Below, in pieces: positions 22,975 through 33,866 of a DNA stretch of 64,000 nucleotides (the stretch's first letter is position 1; every line of letters begins with the position of its first letter). The DNA comes from Pezicula radicicola (Eukaryota; Ascomycota; Leotiomycetes; Helotiales; Dermateaceae), in NCBI GenBank assembly GCA_003008705.1, contig PDUO01000010.1, forward strand, positions 434,001 through 498,000, given 5' to 3'. The position numbers and the translations under genes are program-made. The notes under the pieces were generated by a model. That model had not been told where the DNA came from. It saw only the letters and a program-made list of their open reading frames with translations, and did no database searches.

Positions 22975-25008
22975 ATGGACCACGAGAGTAATGCTGTCAA
23001 GGGGGAAAGTAACCCTCATATTGAGCATGTCAAGACAGCTCAAACTCTCGATGCTGTGGGTAGTCAACATATCGTGAAGCGTACTGTGACGCTTGGAACG
23101 ATTCGTCATCGTCACGAACACACAGGCGAAATCATTCTGATTCCAACACCGTCCAAGGATCCCAATGACCCCTTAAATTGTAAGTTTAAGTATCTGTTGC
23201 TTTTGACGCGAGAATCCTAACACCAGAACAGGGAGCCAGCCAAAGAAATATTACAGTGCTTTCATAATATGTCTCGCGATGTTGATGTGCAACTTCCTCG
23301 CAGCAGGACCAACAATCGCCATGGTTCAAACGGCACAAGACTTCTTTCCCAACTGGCAGCAAATTGGTATTTCATCCGCTATCAATAAGACGGCTTTCTT
23401 CTTCACCACCACGGCTCTTCTTCAAGGAACCGGAAACTTGATCTGGATGCCACTTGTTAACAAATATGGACGACGACCTGTATACCTGATCAGTTACACC
23501 ATCTATTTGGCTTGTGCTATCTGGGCTGCTTGCACGACGACGTATGCAAGTTTCTTGACTGCTAGGATCTTCATGGGTTTTGGTTCTGGTGCTGCTGAGA
23601 CCATGGCTCCTCTTTCTATTGCCGATATCTTCTTCCTTCATGAAAGAGGATTGGTTATGGCGTATGTTCCTTGTACGAATCTGCTCGGTTCTGTCGACAT
23701 ACTAATTTGCTTTATAGAATGTTCAATTGTGCTCTCGTTTCTGGTGTATCAGGCGGAATCATCATTGCCGGGTGAGTCCTACTCTTTCATCTCTACCCCA
23801 CAATCTCATCAACCAAAACTAATCAACCTTCTCTCTCAAGTTTAATCACAATTGCGCACCCATGGAGATACATCTACTACGTAGCAATTGCCCTAATCGC
23901 AGCAACCCTACTCCTAGCCTTCTTCACCTTCCCCGAAACCGTCTACATCCGCAGCATCGAAATAGACGAAGCCCACGAACCAACACTCCACGATTCAGAA
24001 AAGCCCGATTTAGAAAAGCCCGATTTAGAAAAGCCCGACGCAGAGAAGCCCGACGCAGAACCCTCACCCTTAGCTCACCTAACAGGATCCTCAAGCTCGT
24101 CAATCCCCCCAAAAAAAACCTATCTCCAAAGCCTCCAAGTCTTCACAGGAGTCTACACAAAAGAATCCTTCTTCCGCCTCCTACTGCGACCACTAGCCCT
24201 AATAATCATGCCCCCGGTACTCTGGGCATCACTAGTACTCTCGGTAACAATAGGATTCATAGTAGCCGTAACCTCGAACGTAGCATCAGCCTTCGCAACA
24301 GCATACGGAATGCAACCCTACCAAACGGGACTCTGTTTCATCGCGGCAATAATAGGAGCCCTAATCGGAATCTGGTTCGGAGGAAGCGTAGGAGATAAAA
24401 CAGCCGATTTCTTCACGCGAAGAAATAATGGTATTAGAGAACCCGAGATGAGATTACCTGCTATGATGTTTTCTCTGATTACTACTCCTCTTAGTTTGAT
24501 ACTATATGGTGTTGGTATTGAGAAAAACTTACATTGGATGTGTCCTACCATTGGACTTGCTCTTCTGAATTTTTCGATTGTTCAGGGTACTAATGTTGCG
24601 CTTGTTTATGTTATTGATGCTTATCGTCCTATTGCTGGCGAAATCACCCTTACTACTTTTGCTTTTAAATGTATGCTTTTTTCTTTCTCCCTTTCCCCTT
24701 CCCCCCTCTTACCCTCCCTCTCTCCCCCACCCAAATTCCAAACCCCTTAACCCCCACAACAAAAAACAAAAACTAATTTTCTTGAAAAAATAGCCGCCTT
24801 CGGATTCCTCCTCTCCTTCTACACAAATCCCTGGATCGAAGAAATCGGATATCTAAACGCGTATGGATCCATGGCTGGGATTTCCGCATTCGTGTTACTG
24901 TTTTGGATCCCGCTTTACATTTGGGGGAAGAGGATTAGGCATGCTACTTGGGATTGGAAGGTTACGCAGTATGTGCATTGGCATGAGGATCGGGAGGTTG
25001 GCGAGTAA
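22975..25008 (+). CDS. MFS transporter (DHA1-like, 12-helix)
   Basis: Exons 22975-23179, 23232-23661, 23718-23771, 23841-24670 and 24794-25008 give 577 residues; every join is in frame (for example WSQPKKYYSAF at the first). The long hydrophilic N-terminus ends in DPNDPLNWSQPKK, the classic entry to TM1 of fungal DHA1/ACS-like transporters. Motif A-like NKYGRRPVYL follows TM2, and GFGSGAAETMAPL lies in TM4. The central cytosolic loop contains four 5-residue repeats (KPDLE/KPDAE). It should be a plasma membrane permease or efflux pump; substrate unknown. The 54-nt exon 3 is well conserved in frame. It is divergent from the BBE-like gene. Confidence 0.92.
24001..24060 (+). repeat. In-frame 15-bp minisatellite, four units
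   Basis: Four tandem 15-mers of the type aagcccgatttagaa / aagcccgacgcagag inside the MFS gene, encoding KPDLE or KPDAE in the central cytosolic loop. The unit length is a multiple of three, so copy changes would not break the frame. Confidence 0.9.
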
Positions 25009-25805
25009 GAGTGATTTGTTTTTTTGTTGGGGACACTATTGCGTTTGAGTTTTGTGATTGTATTTTGTGATTGTGGATTGTTGAGGGGGGTGTGTGGGGA
25101 TGAATGGGTGGTAGGTTTGTGGATTAAGGATTAGGGCGGAGACTAGCAGTGATTAGGTATTAATTATACTTTGTTAGTGTTGTAGTGGTAATTTTTCAGT
25201 ATATAAGTATTGAGAATTTTTATCTATATGGTATAGATGGAATACTTCAGTGAATTGTGCTTATATACGATCTATGAAAGTCCTTATATGTTAGATAGTG
25301 GACAGACATGAATGGGAACTATATTACCTATACTCTTAGATATTATCGACTATCTAATGAGACAAGAACAAGGAATAGATAGATATATTTTGGACTTCAA
25401 GTCATTGTTTGGCTTTACCTGCCTAGTACTAGGAATATATGTAGTATACTTACTTCTTAAGTTAAGTTACTGTAGTTATCTAAGTTCATTTCTGTAGCGA
25501 CTAAGGTTAATAGATAGATTAAGTTACTTAAGTTAAACACTTAAGTCACGTAGCAGTGTCGAATTCCGCAGAGGCATATATCTGATTTTGATAGAAGGTG
25601 TCTGGATTCTAGACTTCTGTTATACACTCTTACACACAGTTATTGGGCCCTATAAGAAACTAAGATTTAAGACTTCGAAATAATCATATCTGCGTATTAA
25701 AGAATTAGACCTCAATACTAGTATTATTAGTCTTCGTAAAGTAATTAATCAATAAGTCTATATAATGCGCTAAAAAGCAACATATGGACATCTAGTAGCC
25801 ATCTA
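25009..25805. other. AT-rich spacer with ACTTAAGT-type repeats
   Basis: No gene seen. Positions about 25451-25550 are a run of degenerate aagttactt / cttaagtt words, partly palindromic, like runs at 30.7, 49.5 and 55.6 kb. Confidence 0.5.
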
Positions 25806-27416
25806 TTAGTGTACACATAATAAAGGGTGGAAGCCTCTCGTCCATTGCATACTCCCCATTATAACAACGAGGAAACAAAATGCTACGACTACGCTCATAG
25901 CACCATATCTCCAAGCATTCCTCCTTCTCAGGGAAGTCAGCTCCCCAACCCAGGTACTGACTGTAGTCAGGCATCCACAGAACCCGTCCTGGATGCCCTG
26001 CAGAACTTGACATCCAATAACCCCACCCAGAGGCACGCGCTGCAGATCCCAACTCATGCCCAGAACAAGCGTACCGAAGATATTCACAACAAAAGTTCCA
26101 AGAGGAAAAGAAGCAATGTTGTTGTTGAGATAGAGGGATGCATAAAATCGGCCTAGACAGCCAACAGGTGCAAAAACCAAGGCAAAGACAGCACGTCCGC
26201 GCCAGACTTCTGTACCAGAAGTAAAACGGTCGGGTGGGAATATGGCAAGGATAATTGCGCCTACCCAGCAACCCCAACCAATGATTACGCAGAGAGGGTC
26301 GAGAATTTTGCGAGTAAATCTGTACGGTAAACTTGGCGTAACTAGCTCTAAAAGAATGGCAAGATTTGCACCGACTTGCAAAGCGGATACAGAAAGAGCT
26401 ACATGAGTGATTATGACGGCGAGGACTGCCATGAAGGAGTAACCGCCATTTCTATGGACTGTGGACGTTGAGGTTGTGGCGACGATGTAGTCTGCTGGAT
26501 GGTTCAAGGGTGTCGGTAACTCGTTGGCCATTGCGAGATAAGCATCACGGATGAAGGAGGAGAATGAAGTAAAGGAACCGCAAAAACCAGTGGCGAGGCC
26601 AATATACAGGGGTATTGTCTTCTTAGTGGCAGCGTGTGCCTTTTTGGCAGCCGCTAAATCAATGACCTGGACCGAGGAATTGCCCTCTTCATCTGGCTGT
26701 CGTGCCTTGGCTTTCAAGATAGCCTGGTGATAGTTTGGAGTCCCCCACTCTTCTTTGAAAAGCATTCGGTCTTCAGCTAAGAACCCAAAGATCAAGCTTC
26801 CACCAAAATTGGCCCAGAGTTCACTGAATACAACTGGCGCTCCCGGGTAGAAAGTGAGAGCCTGGAGACCTAATCTCGCAAGAGTTCCTAAGAGCGCAAA
26901 TAGTATCAGGTATGAAATGGTGTACAGCTCAGTCGCGACTCGAGACCCCTTCTTAATATGTCCTTTATCCTCCTCTTCCTTTGGCTGTTCTCCCCTGACA
27001 ATGGAGGCCCTCCTAGCCTGTTCATTCTTCGCGTATTCCTGCTCATGCGACCCGGCTTCCTCCAAGGAGACATGTCGAAATAAGTGATCCTCGTTCGGAT
27101 TCTCGACCGGCGGTATGCTTGTTAACTCGAATAAGTTTGCGTACTCTTCCGGTACATTGTAGGTCGGGTTGTCAGCAGAACGAAGCGCCTTCTGGGACGC
27201 GGTCGATGCTGTTCTGCGGAGACTGAGCCTCTTTGATTGTCGGGATCCTCCTGATCCTAATGTATCTACCACTGAGACTCCCCTGTTGCCCGGAGATGTG
27301 TGTGTTGAGGAATTCTCGTCGACATTCTCGTCGACATTTTGTACGGGTGAAGGATCTGCCAACTCGTTGAGATTTGGTGACAGAGATTCCTCGGATTCAT
27401 CATAGAAGGTTGCCAT
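25806..27416 (-). CDS. FEX: Fluoride export protein, two fused CrcB/Fluc domains
   Basis: A single-exon frame of 536 residues from MATFYDESEE; an in-frame Met seven codons upstream is possible. Residues about 1-165 are a hydrophilic, acidic/Ser-rich cytosolic head. Then two homologous Fluc domains follow, joined by a central helix. Domain 1: LLGTLARLGLQAL, ANFGGSLIFGF and GFCGSFTSFSSF; domain 2: APVGCLGRFYASL, VNIFGTLVLGM and GFCGCLTTVSTW. The GxxxR, N-x-x-G and G-F-C-G-S/C-x-T-T/S-F/V-S motifs are those of fluoride channels, which expel F- at the plasma membrane; in yeast FEX proteins keep cytosolic fluoride low. Fungal FEX proteins are usually somewhat shorter, mainly because of the N-terminal head. 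It is divergent from the phosphoribosyltransferase gene. Confidence 0.95.
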   Translation of the reverse strand: MATFYDESEESLSPNLNELADPSPVQNVDENVDENSSTHTSPGNRGVSVVDTLGSGGSRQSKRLSLRRTASTASQKALRSADNPTYNVPEEYANLFELTSIPPVENPNEDHLFRHVSLEEAGSHEQEYAKNEQARRASIVRGEQPKEEEDKGHIKKGSRVATELYTISYLILFALLGTLARLGLQALTFYPGAPVVFSELWANFGGSLIFGFLAEDRMLFKEEWGTPNYHQAILKAKARQPDEEGNSSVQVIDLAAAKKAHAATKKTIPLYIGLATGFCGSFTSFSSFIRDAYLAMANELPTPLNHPADYIVATTSTSTVHRNGGYSFMAVLAVIITHVALSVSALQVGANLAILLELVTPSLPYRFTRKILDPLCVIIGWGCWVGAIILAIFPPDRFTSGTEVWRGRAVFALVFAPVGCLGRFYASLYLNNNIASFPLGTFVVNIFGTLVLGMSWDLQRVPLGGVIGCQVLQGIQDGFCGCLTTVSTWVGELTSLRRRNAWRYGAMSVVVAFCFLVVIMGSMQWTRGFHPLLCVH

Positions 27417-27934
27417 GGTGTCGCAGCAAGTGCGCAAGGAGGCGACACGACTGGTGATCCATCAATAGAGAGGGATTGTTGAGCGTGAGAAGGCATTTTG
27501 GTGGAGGAAAGGAGGTGGCACTTCAATGCGAAGGTTCTGTCGGAAGAATTCTTAGTAACAGCGGGTCAGCCATGAACGACGTCAACCATTCCTTTCGAGA
27601 GAAAACATCGTTAGCCGTCCCGACCGGCCCGATGGTGTTGTTTTGGTGGTGTTCGCAAACGATAAGCCTAGTGAATGTCTGGTTGTTTAAATGTGGTTAG
27701 CCGCCGCCGCGATAAGCCTTTGTGGTACTGTAGGTAGTGGACCCCTCATTGCCCATTACCTATTGCCCGGATCTGGGGTGGGGTTCCTTGATCAACACGA
27801 CCTGCCTCCTTCATTCACCAAATCGGTGAGCTCCGAATAGCTTCACCTATTTCGACAACAAACCATCCAAAACACCGCAATTCCTTTCAATTCCTTTCCA
27901 ACACAACCCTCAGATTTCTAGGACTCCTTCAACG
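27417..27934. promoter_or_regulatory. Bidirectional promoter, FEX / UPRTase
   Basis: 518 nt between divergent genes. On the plus-strand side, 27870-27920 is pyrimidine-rich (caattcctttc repeated), as in many fungal promoters. Confidence 0.45.
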
Positions 27935-28701
27935 ATGGCTCAATCACTACCACCAAACGTTCACCTATCTACACATCCATGTCTCCAAGCCAAGCTCTCG
28001 CAATTACGAGCAAATACCACTAGTGCGCGCGAGACAAAGGCTTTGGTTAACGAGATCTCTCTGATTGTAGGGTGTGAGGCAACAGCTGCAGGCTTGACGA
28101 CGAAGTCAGGACCAACGGTATACTCTCCAAACACTCCCAATCCATCGCTAAACCTAAGCTGATAACCTCCCTCCCTTAGAGCAAGACACACCTTGGATAT
28201 GAATACAAGACCACCACAATCGCACCTTCAACCATCTCCATCGTACCTATTCTACGTTCCGGTCTCAGCATGGTCGAAGCCCTTGAAACCCTTCTTCCAT
28301 CCGCCGTCTCCGTCCACCATCTTGGTCTCTTCCGAGAGCCAACCACACTCGAACCCGTCGAATACTACAACAACCTTCCATACCACATTCCAACTGCCAA
28401 CAGCCCATCATCATCCCCAAACGAAGGAGCCTCAGAGCTTGCCTTCCTCCTCGATCCTGTCATTGCTACAGGTGGCACATGCGCTGCTGCAATCCAAACA
28501 CTTCGGGAGTGGGGTGTTAAGCGAGTGATTGTTGTTGCGGTTCTTGGTGCTGTTGAGGGTGTTAAGAGAGCTGCCAACGAATGGCCAGAGGGAGTTGAAG
28601 TCTGGCTCGCTGGATTAGATGAGAAGCTCAATGATAAGGGTATGATTGCACCAGGTCTTGGTGACGTTGGTGATCGCTTGTTTTTGACGATCGGTAAGTA
28701 G
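27935..28701 (+). CDS. Uracil phosphoribosyltransferase
   Basis: Exons 27935-28117 and 28180-28701 encode 234 residues. The enzyme joins uracil to PRPP to give UMP in pyrimidine salvage, in the cytosol. The PRPP-binding loop is DPVIATGGTCAAA (residues about 153-165), and the uracil-binding C-terminal motif PGLGDVGDR is intact; PILRSGLSMVEAL is the usual central segment. The N-terminus (HPCLQAKLSQLRA, LVNEISLIVGCEAT) resembles bacterial Upp more than yeast Fur1, so this may be a Upp-type paralogue beside a Fur1 elsewhere in the genome. A Ser/Pro/Asn insert at about 130-145 lies in a loop. The intron is 62 nt with a CTAAACC-like branch site. Confidence 0.93.
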
Positions 28702-29108
28702 AGTGGACATGGATTGATGATGTGCATAGCATGGTTACGGAGCATGGATGAAAGTTGATGATACTGCGGTTGCGCGATACACTATAGAATGGACCTTCTA
28801 AAGATAAAATGGGATCAATTCTTGCTTTCTAGCTTTCGCGGTCTTATGTTCCATTAACATACGTTCTCGGTTCGGTACGGTACATTCGTGATCAATCAAG
28901 CGAGTGCTATTTCCAATTCGACGTTGGTATATCAGGGAGAGTTGCTATGTTCAATAATTGATCAGATAAACCCACTACAGCCATCGGTTATAATCATGAC
29001 TGCAAAAGCCAGCAGGTTGTCCGTCAGGAAATTAGGTCATTTATGGAGACTTAATCGTCCGTATTTGATGTGTATTATATGTCCTCTTTAGGTAAGGTAC
29101 ACCTCATT
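28702..29108. other. Intergenic spacer
   Basis: No gene or repeat supported; 3' region of the UPRTase gene and start of a gene-poor block. Confidence 0.4.
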
Positions 29109-29524
29109 TTATTCGGCGAATTCACCATCCTCCGAAACATCAATAGTTCTGCTAGCGTACCAGAGCTTTGGCTCGTCGAGGGGCACTCCATCTTCACCGG
29201 AATAGGCATACACGGCCGGTTCTTCACAAACGTTTATTTCATTAGTCTCGTCCCATCTAAACTCGAAATTTTGACATGGTGATCCCAGAATCCTCAGTTG
29301 AAGAACAACCATGGCATCTATAAATACCTGACATGTTCGATACAATCTGTTGAAATGCGAGAGAAGAAGCGGCGTTCAGTTCCAAAAGAAGAAAATTCGA
29401 TATTCCCAACACTATGGAATAATTCGTCTAGAAGATATCGATGGGTTTCTCTAGATTTTCCTTGTTGAATTCTCCATAGTCCGAGACAAGCTAGGTTGGG
29501 ATCTTCGCAAGGATGGTAGAGATT
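29109..29524 (-). pseudogene. Partial 2EXR/F-box-like coding remnant
   Basis: Two open segments on the minus strand read as protein: 29524-29328 (LACLGLWRIQQGKSRETHR, later FSSFGTERRFFSRIS) and 29292-29109 (RILGSPCQNFEFRWDE, ending SEDGEFAE). They are separated by a 35-nt stretch with GT..AG ends that contains stop codons; removing it restores the frame, but 35 nt is very short for an intron. No start or N-terminal LPxEIRxxIY motif is seen; a stop lies at 29527. The pattern N-x-x-F...R.FF..IS....E.VR.L is reminiscent of fungal F-box-like/2EXR proteins. It may be a decayed copy or a gene with unseen 5' exons. Confidence 0.35.
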
Positions 29525-31272
29525 TCAGGGCGGCCTTTAATTAACCTCGATGTCAGTAAAAAGTACAGTAGGTACTTTCTTTCAGTGAAAGATTTCACCC
29601 TTCAACTCGTCTATCTACTTACATTTAATTCCCTCGATTGCCTTATAAAAAAGTCTTGGCTCAAGATCTCTTTGGACCCTCCAGCGAGAATGGCAGCAGA
29701 GTATATCCAGGCTCGCTTTCAAGAGATGTCTGAGAAAGAATAATAGATATTGTGATTTGCTTAATAATAAAGTCGTGACTGAGGCTCTTCCGAAGTCCAT
29801 GCACACGAAAGATTTGTCAGAGGCCAAGGCCTTGATCATTCCACCTCCTAACGCAGTATACCCCATCAAGCATCACAAATTCGGTAAAACTCCTACTCAG
29901 GTAGCTTCTGGAAAGACGGGCGAGATCCTCGGCTAGGGAATTGAGTGTCAAACGAACGATGAAGCTAAGAAGCTCTTCAAGACTTACTACTAGACGAAAG
30001 AATTTTCAGCACTCCAAAGGAACACCAGCGAACCTGAAAGCCTGCATCGGTGGAGGTGCTTGAGCAGTGGATGTCAAATTATCTCCATCATTTCTGCTCA
30101 AATGTACTTGACGAAATTCGAAGTCTCGCGGCAGAAGAATGTTATCAAGGAACAACTAGTTTAACGCAAAATGTGTATCTGACGACTCCTGGCTGCTGGA
30201 ATGATTCACCTCAACCAGATTTCCAGATTCTTGCTTGGGGAGTTCTGGATGATATTCTCCCGGGCAGTGAAGTCTTTGTAAACATTGAATAATCGTTGAC
30301 AAGTTGCGAACGAATTCTTAGCTAAGCGCTTTCAGCTGCCAAATTGGACTTGAGCAATTACTTGTGACATTGGTGGTGCGACCTGTGATGTAGTATTTAT
30401 TACTGTACGATACAGGATGATGATAGAATACCGATCGATATCTCAAGTCTACCCCATGACCGGTACTAATAGGAATGAGTTAATTAGAAGGCGGTATCAG
30501 TACTATCGACGCTCACTTTCAGATATGATTTGAAAAGCTTCTTTCTGCACGGAAGTACTCCAATTCTATCTTGCTCGCCAATTATTACTGAAAAAAAAGG
30601 GCCTCGTGAAACTACTAATTGGCGACGGGCCTAACATTCGTTCGATGCGTTAGGGGATTGAGTTATTACACAGCTGGGCAAGGATATAAGAACTAGATTT
30701 AAATAACTCACTTAATCTAAGTAAATTACTTAACAATCCCTATCAGAATTATATCTTACAAAGCAATTTATATAGTACGCTTTAGGCACAAAAGGTAAGT
30801 ACTTTGTAACCGTTGCCGCTCCTATAATATCGCTTAATAAAGGGGCATGTATGTCTTGGCATTTCTCGGCTTCCTGTCAAGTACTTACCTAGTCTAGATG
30901 GTCTTTAGTGTCCTTACTCGCCTTCAATAAGTCCTTTATTGTTACAGGCTGTTGTTAATTTAATTATTATAGCTGAACTCATAAGCTTTCTAGAATATCA
31001 TCAGAGGCTGAAACACGACTTCGTGCTTATTGTCTTAGAACTTGAAAGTACTACATAAATCACTAACCCCTTCTACTATTCTAGAATCCATTTGATCTAA
31101 TCTACGCAATTTGATAACACAACTTCCAGCATCTCACTTAACTCAAGTAATTACGCACTATCCAACTTAGAATAAGACCAAGGAACCAATAGCATGCATG
31201 AATTGATCAGCTTCGGTGCTCAAATTTAATACGTAAAGTAAACCAATTTGCTACGCTTACAGAAAAGGATAC
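29525..31272. other. Gene-poor stretch with decayed coding traces
   Basis: No intact gene. On the plus strand about 29690-29940 a frame reads NNKVVTEALPKSMHTKDLSE and continues to a stop, with further open pieces after it, as expected of an old inactivated gene. AT-rich runs with aataactcactt / taagtaaattactt lie near 30698-30734, and a similar word near 31138. The family of the trace is not recognised. Confidence 0.35.
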
Positions 31273-31400
31273 CTAGGTGTCCTGTTCCTCTTCCTGTTCC
31301 TCTTCCTGCTCCTCTTCCTGCTCCTCTTCCTGCTCCTCTTCCTGCTCCTGTTCTCGCTCCTGTTCTCGCTCCTGTTCCCGCTCCCGTTCCCGTTCCAGTT
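31273..31400 (-). repeat. CTCCTTCCTG-type minisatellite in coding sequence
   Basis: On the plus strand the sequence is a run of 12-nt units cctcttcctgct/cctgttcctctt and 12-nt variants (cgctcctgttct), encoding (EEEQ)n and (EREQ)n on the minus strand. The opposite strand is also open over the same stretch (Cys/Ser-rich), which is a composition effect. Confidence 0.85.
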
Positions 31401-32472
31401 CCTCCTCCTCTTCCCATTGCCGTACCAGTTCCTGTTCATCTCTTTCACGGATTACCCTTCTAAGCTTCCTTCTCGTCTCTTCCCAAAAGTACGGCTGCTC
31501 CCATATCTCATCTCCCATCTCTTCCCCTAATACCTTGAGTTCCATGATAACCCCAGGGCTAGCGTAGTGGGTAAATTCAGGCCTTACCCCAAACATATCA
31601 GTGATAACCCAGCATACGCAATCACTACGGTGAACTTCAGGATATGAGGGCTGTCTGTAAGCAAATTCGTCTCGTCGATGAGCCAGGCGTCCACCTTGAC
31701 GATTCAACCCTCCTAGGCTATCCAACCTATCAGGCCATCTATAACTCATAATAAAGACCCATTCCCCCCAGAGCTCGACCCATTCGAAGACGCGTATGTA
31801 GTATAATCTCCTCTCCCTAAGTTTTGAATCTTTCAATCAGTTTGGCTAACTCAAAAGGAGTGATCTGGCAGATACGTACTGGAATATCGATCCGTCTTTT
31901 TGGAGGACCATACTTAGTCGCTTTCTCCTTCTTTCAACCTCGCGCCTCATTTTAATCAATTCCTCTACGGTATGCTCCCGTCTAGGGAACAGGGAAGTCA
32001 ATAATGGCTGGAATGTGGGATCTGCAATATCTTCTTGAGGGTCTTCAAAATCTTCTTCGGGATCTGTCACATCTGTTTGAGCACTCAAGATGTCGGCCCC
32101 TCGCTGTCGCTGTCGCTGTCGTGAACGCTCCCGATCTCGTGCGCACTCCCTTACTAACTCCTCCCGGTACTGCTGTTCTTCCTCTATAATCTGTCGTATC
32201 ACTAACCGATATTCCTCCTCAAACTCATCTTCTGTCTCGTCGCCTCGTTCTAGCTCAAGCTCATCTTCTATTTCGTCATCATCTTCTGTTGCATCATCAT
32301 CTTCTGGGGAAACCGTGGGAACTGGGTCGACTTCGATATCATGTTCAAACCAATGCGGACGAGGTAGGAGGAATGGCGGAAGTGGTTCCGAGAGTTCTGC
32401 TTCGAATCCCTCAGTCATATTACTTATTGTTGAATGCGTTCTCCGCCTCTGAAAAAATGTTGAATATTCCAT
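31273..32472 (-). CDS. Low-complexity Glu/Arg/Gln-rich protein of unknown function
   Basis: Exons 32472-31880 and 31816-31273 give 378 residues from MEYSTFFQRRR; a Met at 32418 (MTEGFEAEL) is an alternative start, and upstream Mets are less likely because the preceding leader is His/Gln-rich. The first third is very acidic, the middle has a long charged helix (REELVRECARDRERSRQRQR), and a compact segment (residues about 200-310) with several Trp and Cys (RVFEWVELWGEWVF, RSDCVCWVITDMFG) may fold. The C-terminal 60 residues are ERE/QEREQE/QEEEQEEE repeats encoded by a minisatellite. The repeats suggest a long coiled coil or single alpha helix. No family recognised; probably lineage-specific. 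Confidence 0.65.
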
Positions 32473-33296
32473 ATTAACGAGAGGATAATACTTGAACGAA
32501 TATAATGACGGGAACGACTGATAATATCTTGTTTGATGTTGATGCTGTTGGTGTGTATGTTTGATGTTAACATTTTGGCAGCAGCTTTCTTTATGTTCTG
32601 CTTGATGCGTACCTGCTTTCCCCGTTAGGGGCCTTGATGACTCGCCGAACATGGTCTCTTCGAAGAGAAGTAGCAGTTCGATTCATGTTACTGTTGCCTT
32701 TTCTGTGTAAAGGTTTAAGAATCTAGCTCCTTCCTTCTGGATGATAGCAGGATTTGCCGTAATAGAGAAAACAGTATAGACCATACGGTAACTTACTCTC
32801 GAGATTTCCAAGTTCCTGCGTCAGCATATGGCATAAGCTAAGGAATGGGCATAGCATTTACAAGATGATTTCCTACCAATGTAAAGACAGTATTTGCTTT
32901 CACAAGAAGGACCTTGATTGATGGTAGGATAATAGAGGCCTAAACGTGTTCCTTGAATGCTATTCATAATAATAATGCCAACTTTTATCAACAACGCTCG
33001 CTTTCATGACAACCATAAAGTCCAAACCAAAACACGTGCTTGCTATTGCATGTCTCCTACAGTTGATTGCCTTTCTTTAAAGCATCAATATCATTACCCA
33101 CGTTCACGCCCTCGTGAACCCACTTAGTTCCCATTTCAAACACTCTCTTTTTACATTGCTTTTCGGATGTAGAAGCTGAATCTGTATTTTCCGCTGGTAG
33201 AAGTGGAATGAATGAAGAAGATGTGATATCTCCTTTCGATTGGTGAAATGCAAGTGGTGTTATGGCTTTGCGTCCTTCGACTGGTGTTAGGGAGAG
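32473..33296. other. Intergenic region
   Basis: Leader of the gene ending at 31273 and 3' flank of the next one. No further feature supported. Confidence 0.4.
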
Positions 33297-33866
33297 TTAG
33301 CCATTGGTTTTATTTTTGGCTTTCCTCTGGAACTCTGCTATCTCCGCAGGGCTGTATGTTTGTGACCCGAATTTTATCGTTACCGGAGAGATTTCTCTAG
33401 GTCCCATATCACTCCAGAACGGTCCTTCATCTGAACTCGACAGTTGTGTATCTAGCCTCGACGGTTGTGTATCTGGCCTCGACTGTGATGAAGATAGAGT
33501 ACCTTGTCTAATGTTCAGAATATTTCGTGGGTTTTGGTATGACACTGCTGAATGGAATGAATGGTCACTTCCCGAGTCGTTGTGACTGCGTGCTGAATGG
33601 AATGATCGGTCACTCCCCGAGTCGCTTTGACTGCCCTGCCGAGATTGGGTGGGTGTGGTGCCAGCAGTGCCGGAGACAACGCTTGCCAACGATTCTTTTT
33701 TAAAAGGAGGAGGCGTAGTGAAGCCTTCTGAACTATCATCTGGCAGGTTTCCTGTAGAAGAGGGCAACGGAGACTGTTTCCCACTATCCTTCTTCTTGCC
33801 GGACTTCTTTTTTCCCGACTTCTTTCCCGACCTCTTCCTTCTCGACTTCTTCTTTCCGGAACTCAT
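33297..33866 (-). CDS. Lys-rich, Ser-rich disordered protein of unknown function
   Basis: Single-exon frame of 189 residues from MSSGKKKSRRKRS; an upstream Met (33911) adds 15 residues. The first 35 residues are almost only Lys, Arg, Ser and Gly (KKSGKKK units), resembling a nuclear-localisation or nucleic-acid-binding tail. The middle has two 15-residue repeats (DSGSDRSFHSARSHN and DSGSDHSFHSAVSYQ) from a 45-nt DNA repeat. The C-terminus, PVTIKFGSQTYSPAEIAEFQ, looks like a conserved short module. No membrane segment or known domain. A lineage-specific, probably nuclear protein is inferred. Confidence 0.55.
   Translation of the reverse strand: MSSGKKKSRRKRSGKKSGKKKSGKKKDSGKQSPLPSSTGNLPDDSSEGFTTPPPFKKESLASVVSGTAGTTPTQSRQGSQSDSGSDRSFHSARSHNDSGSDHSFHSAVSYQNPRNILNIRQGTLSSSQSRPDTQPSRLDTQLSSSDEGPFWSDMGPREISPVTIKFGSQTYSPAEIAEFQRKAKNKTNG
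33546..33635 (-). repeat. 45-bp tandem repeat, two copies, in coding sequence
   Basis: Two near-identical 45-nt units (tgctgaatggaatga-tgg... and tgctgaatggaatgatcgg...) encode the DSGSD-SFHSA repeats of the Lys-rich protein. Confidence 0.8.

Noticed and set aside
1..25008. Classical secondary-metabolite cluster
   Set aside because: No PKS, NRPS, terpene synthase, DMATS or Zn2Cys6 regulator was found in the region.
31248..31567. Plus-strand Pro/Leu/Val- and Cys/Ser-repeat frames
   Set aside because: Shadows of the minisatellite; the minus strand has the spliced, longer and more diverse protein.
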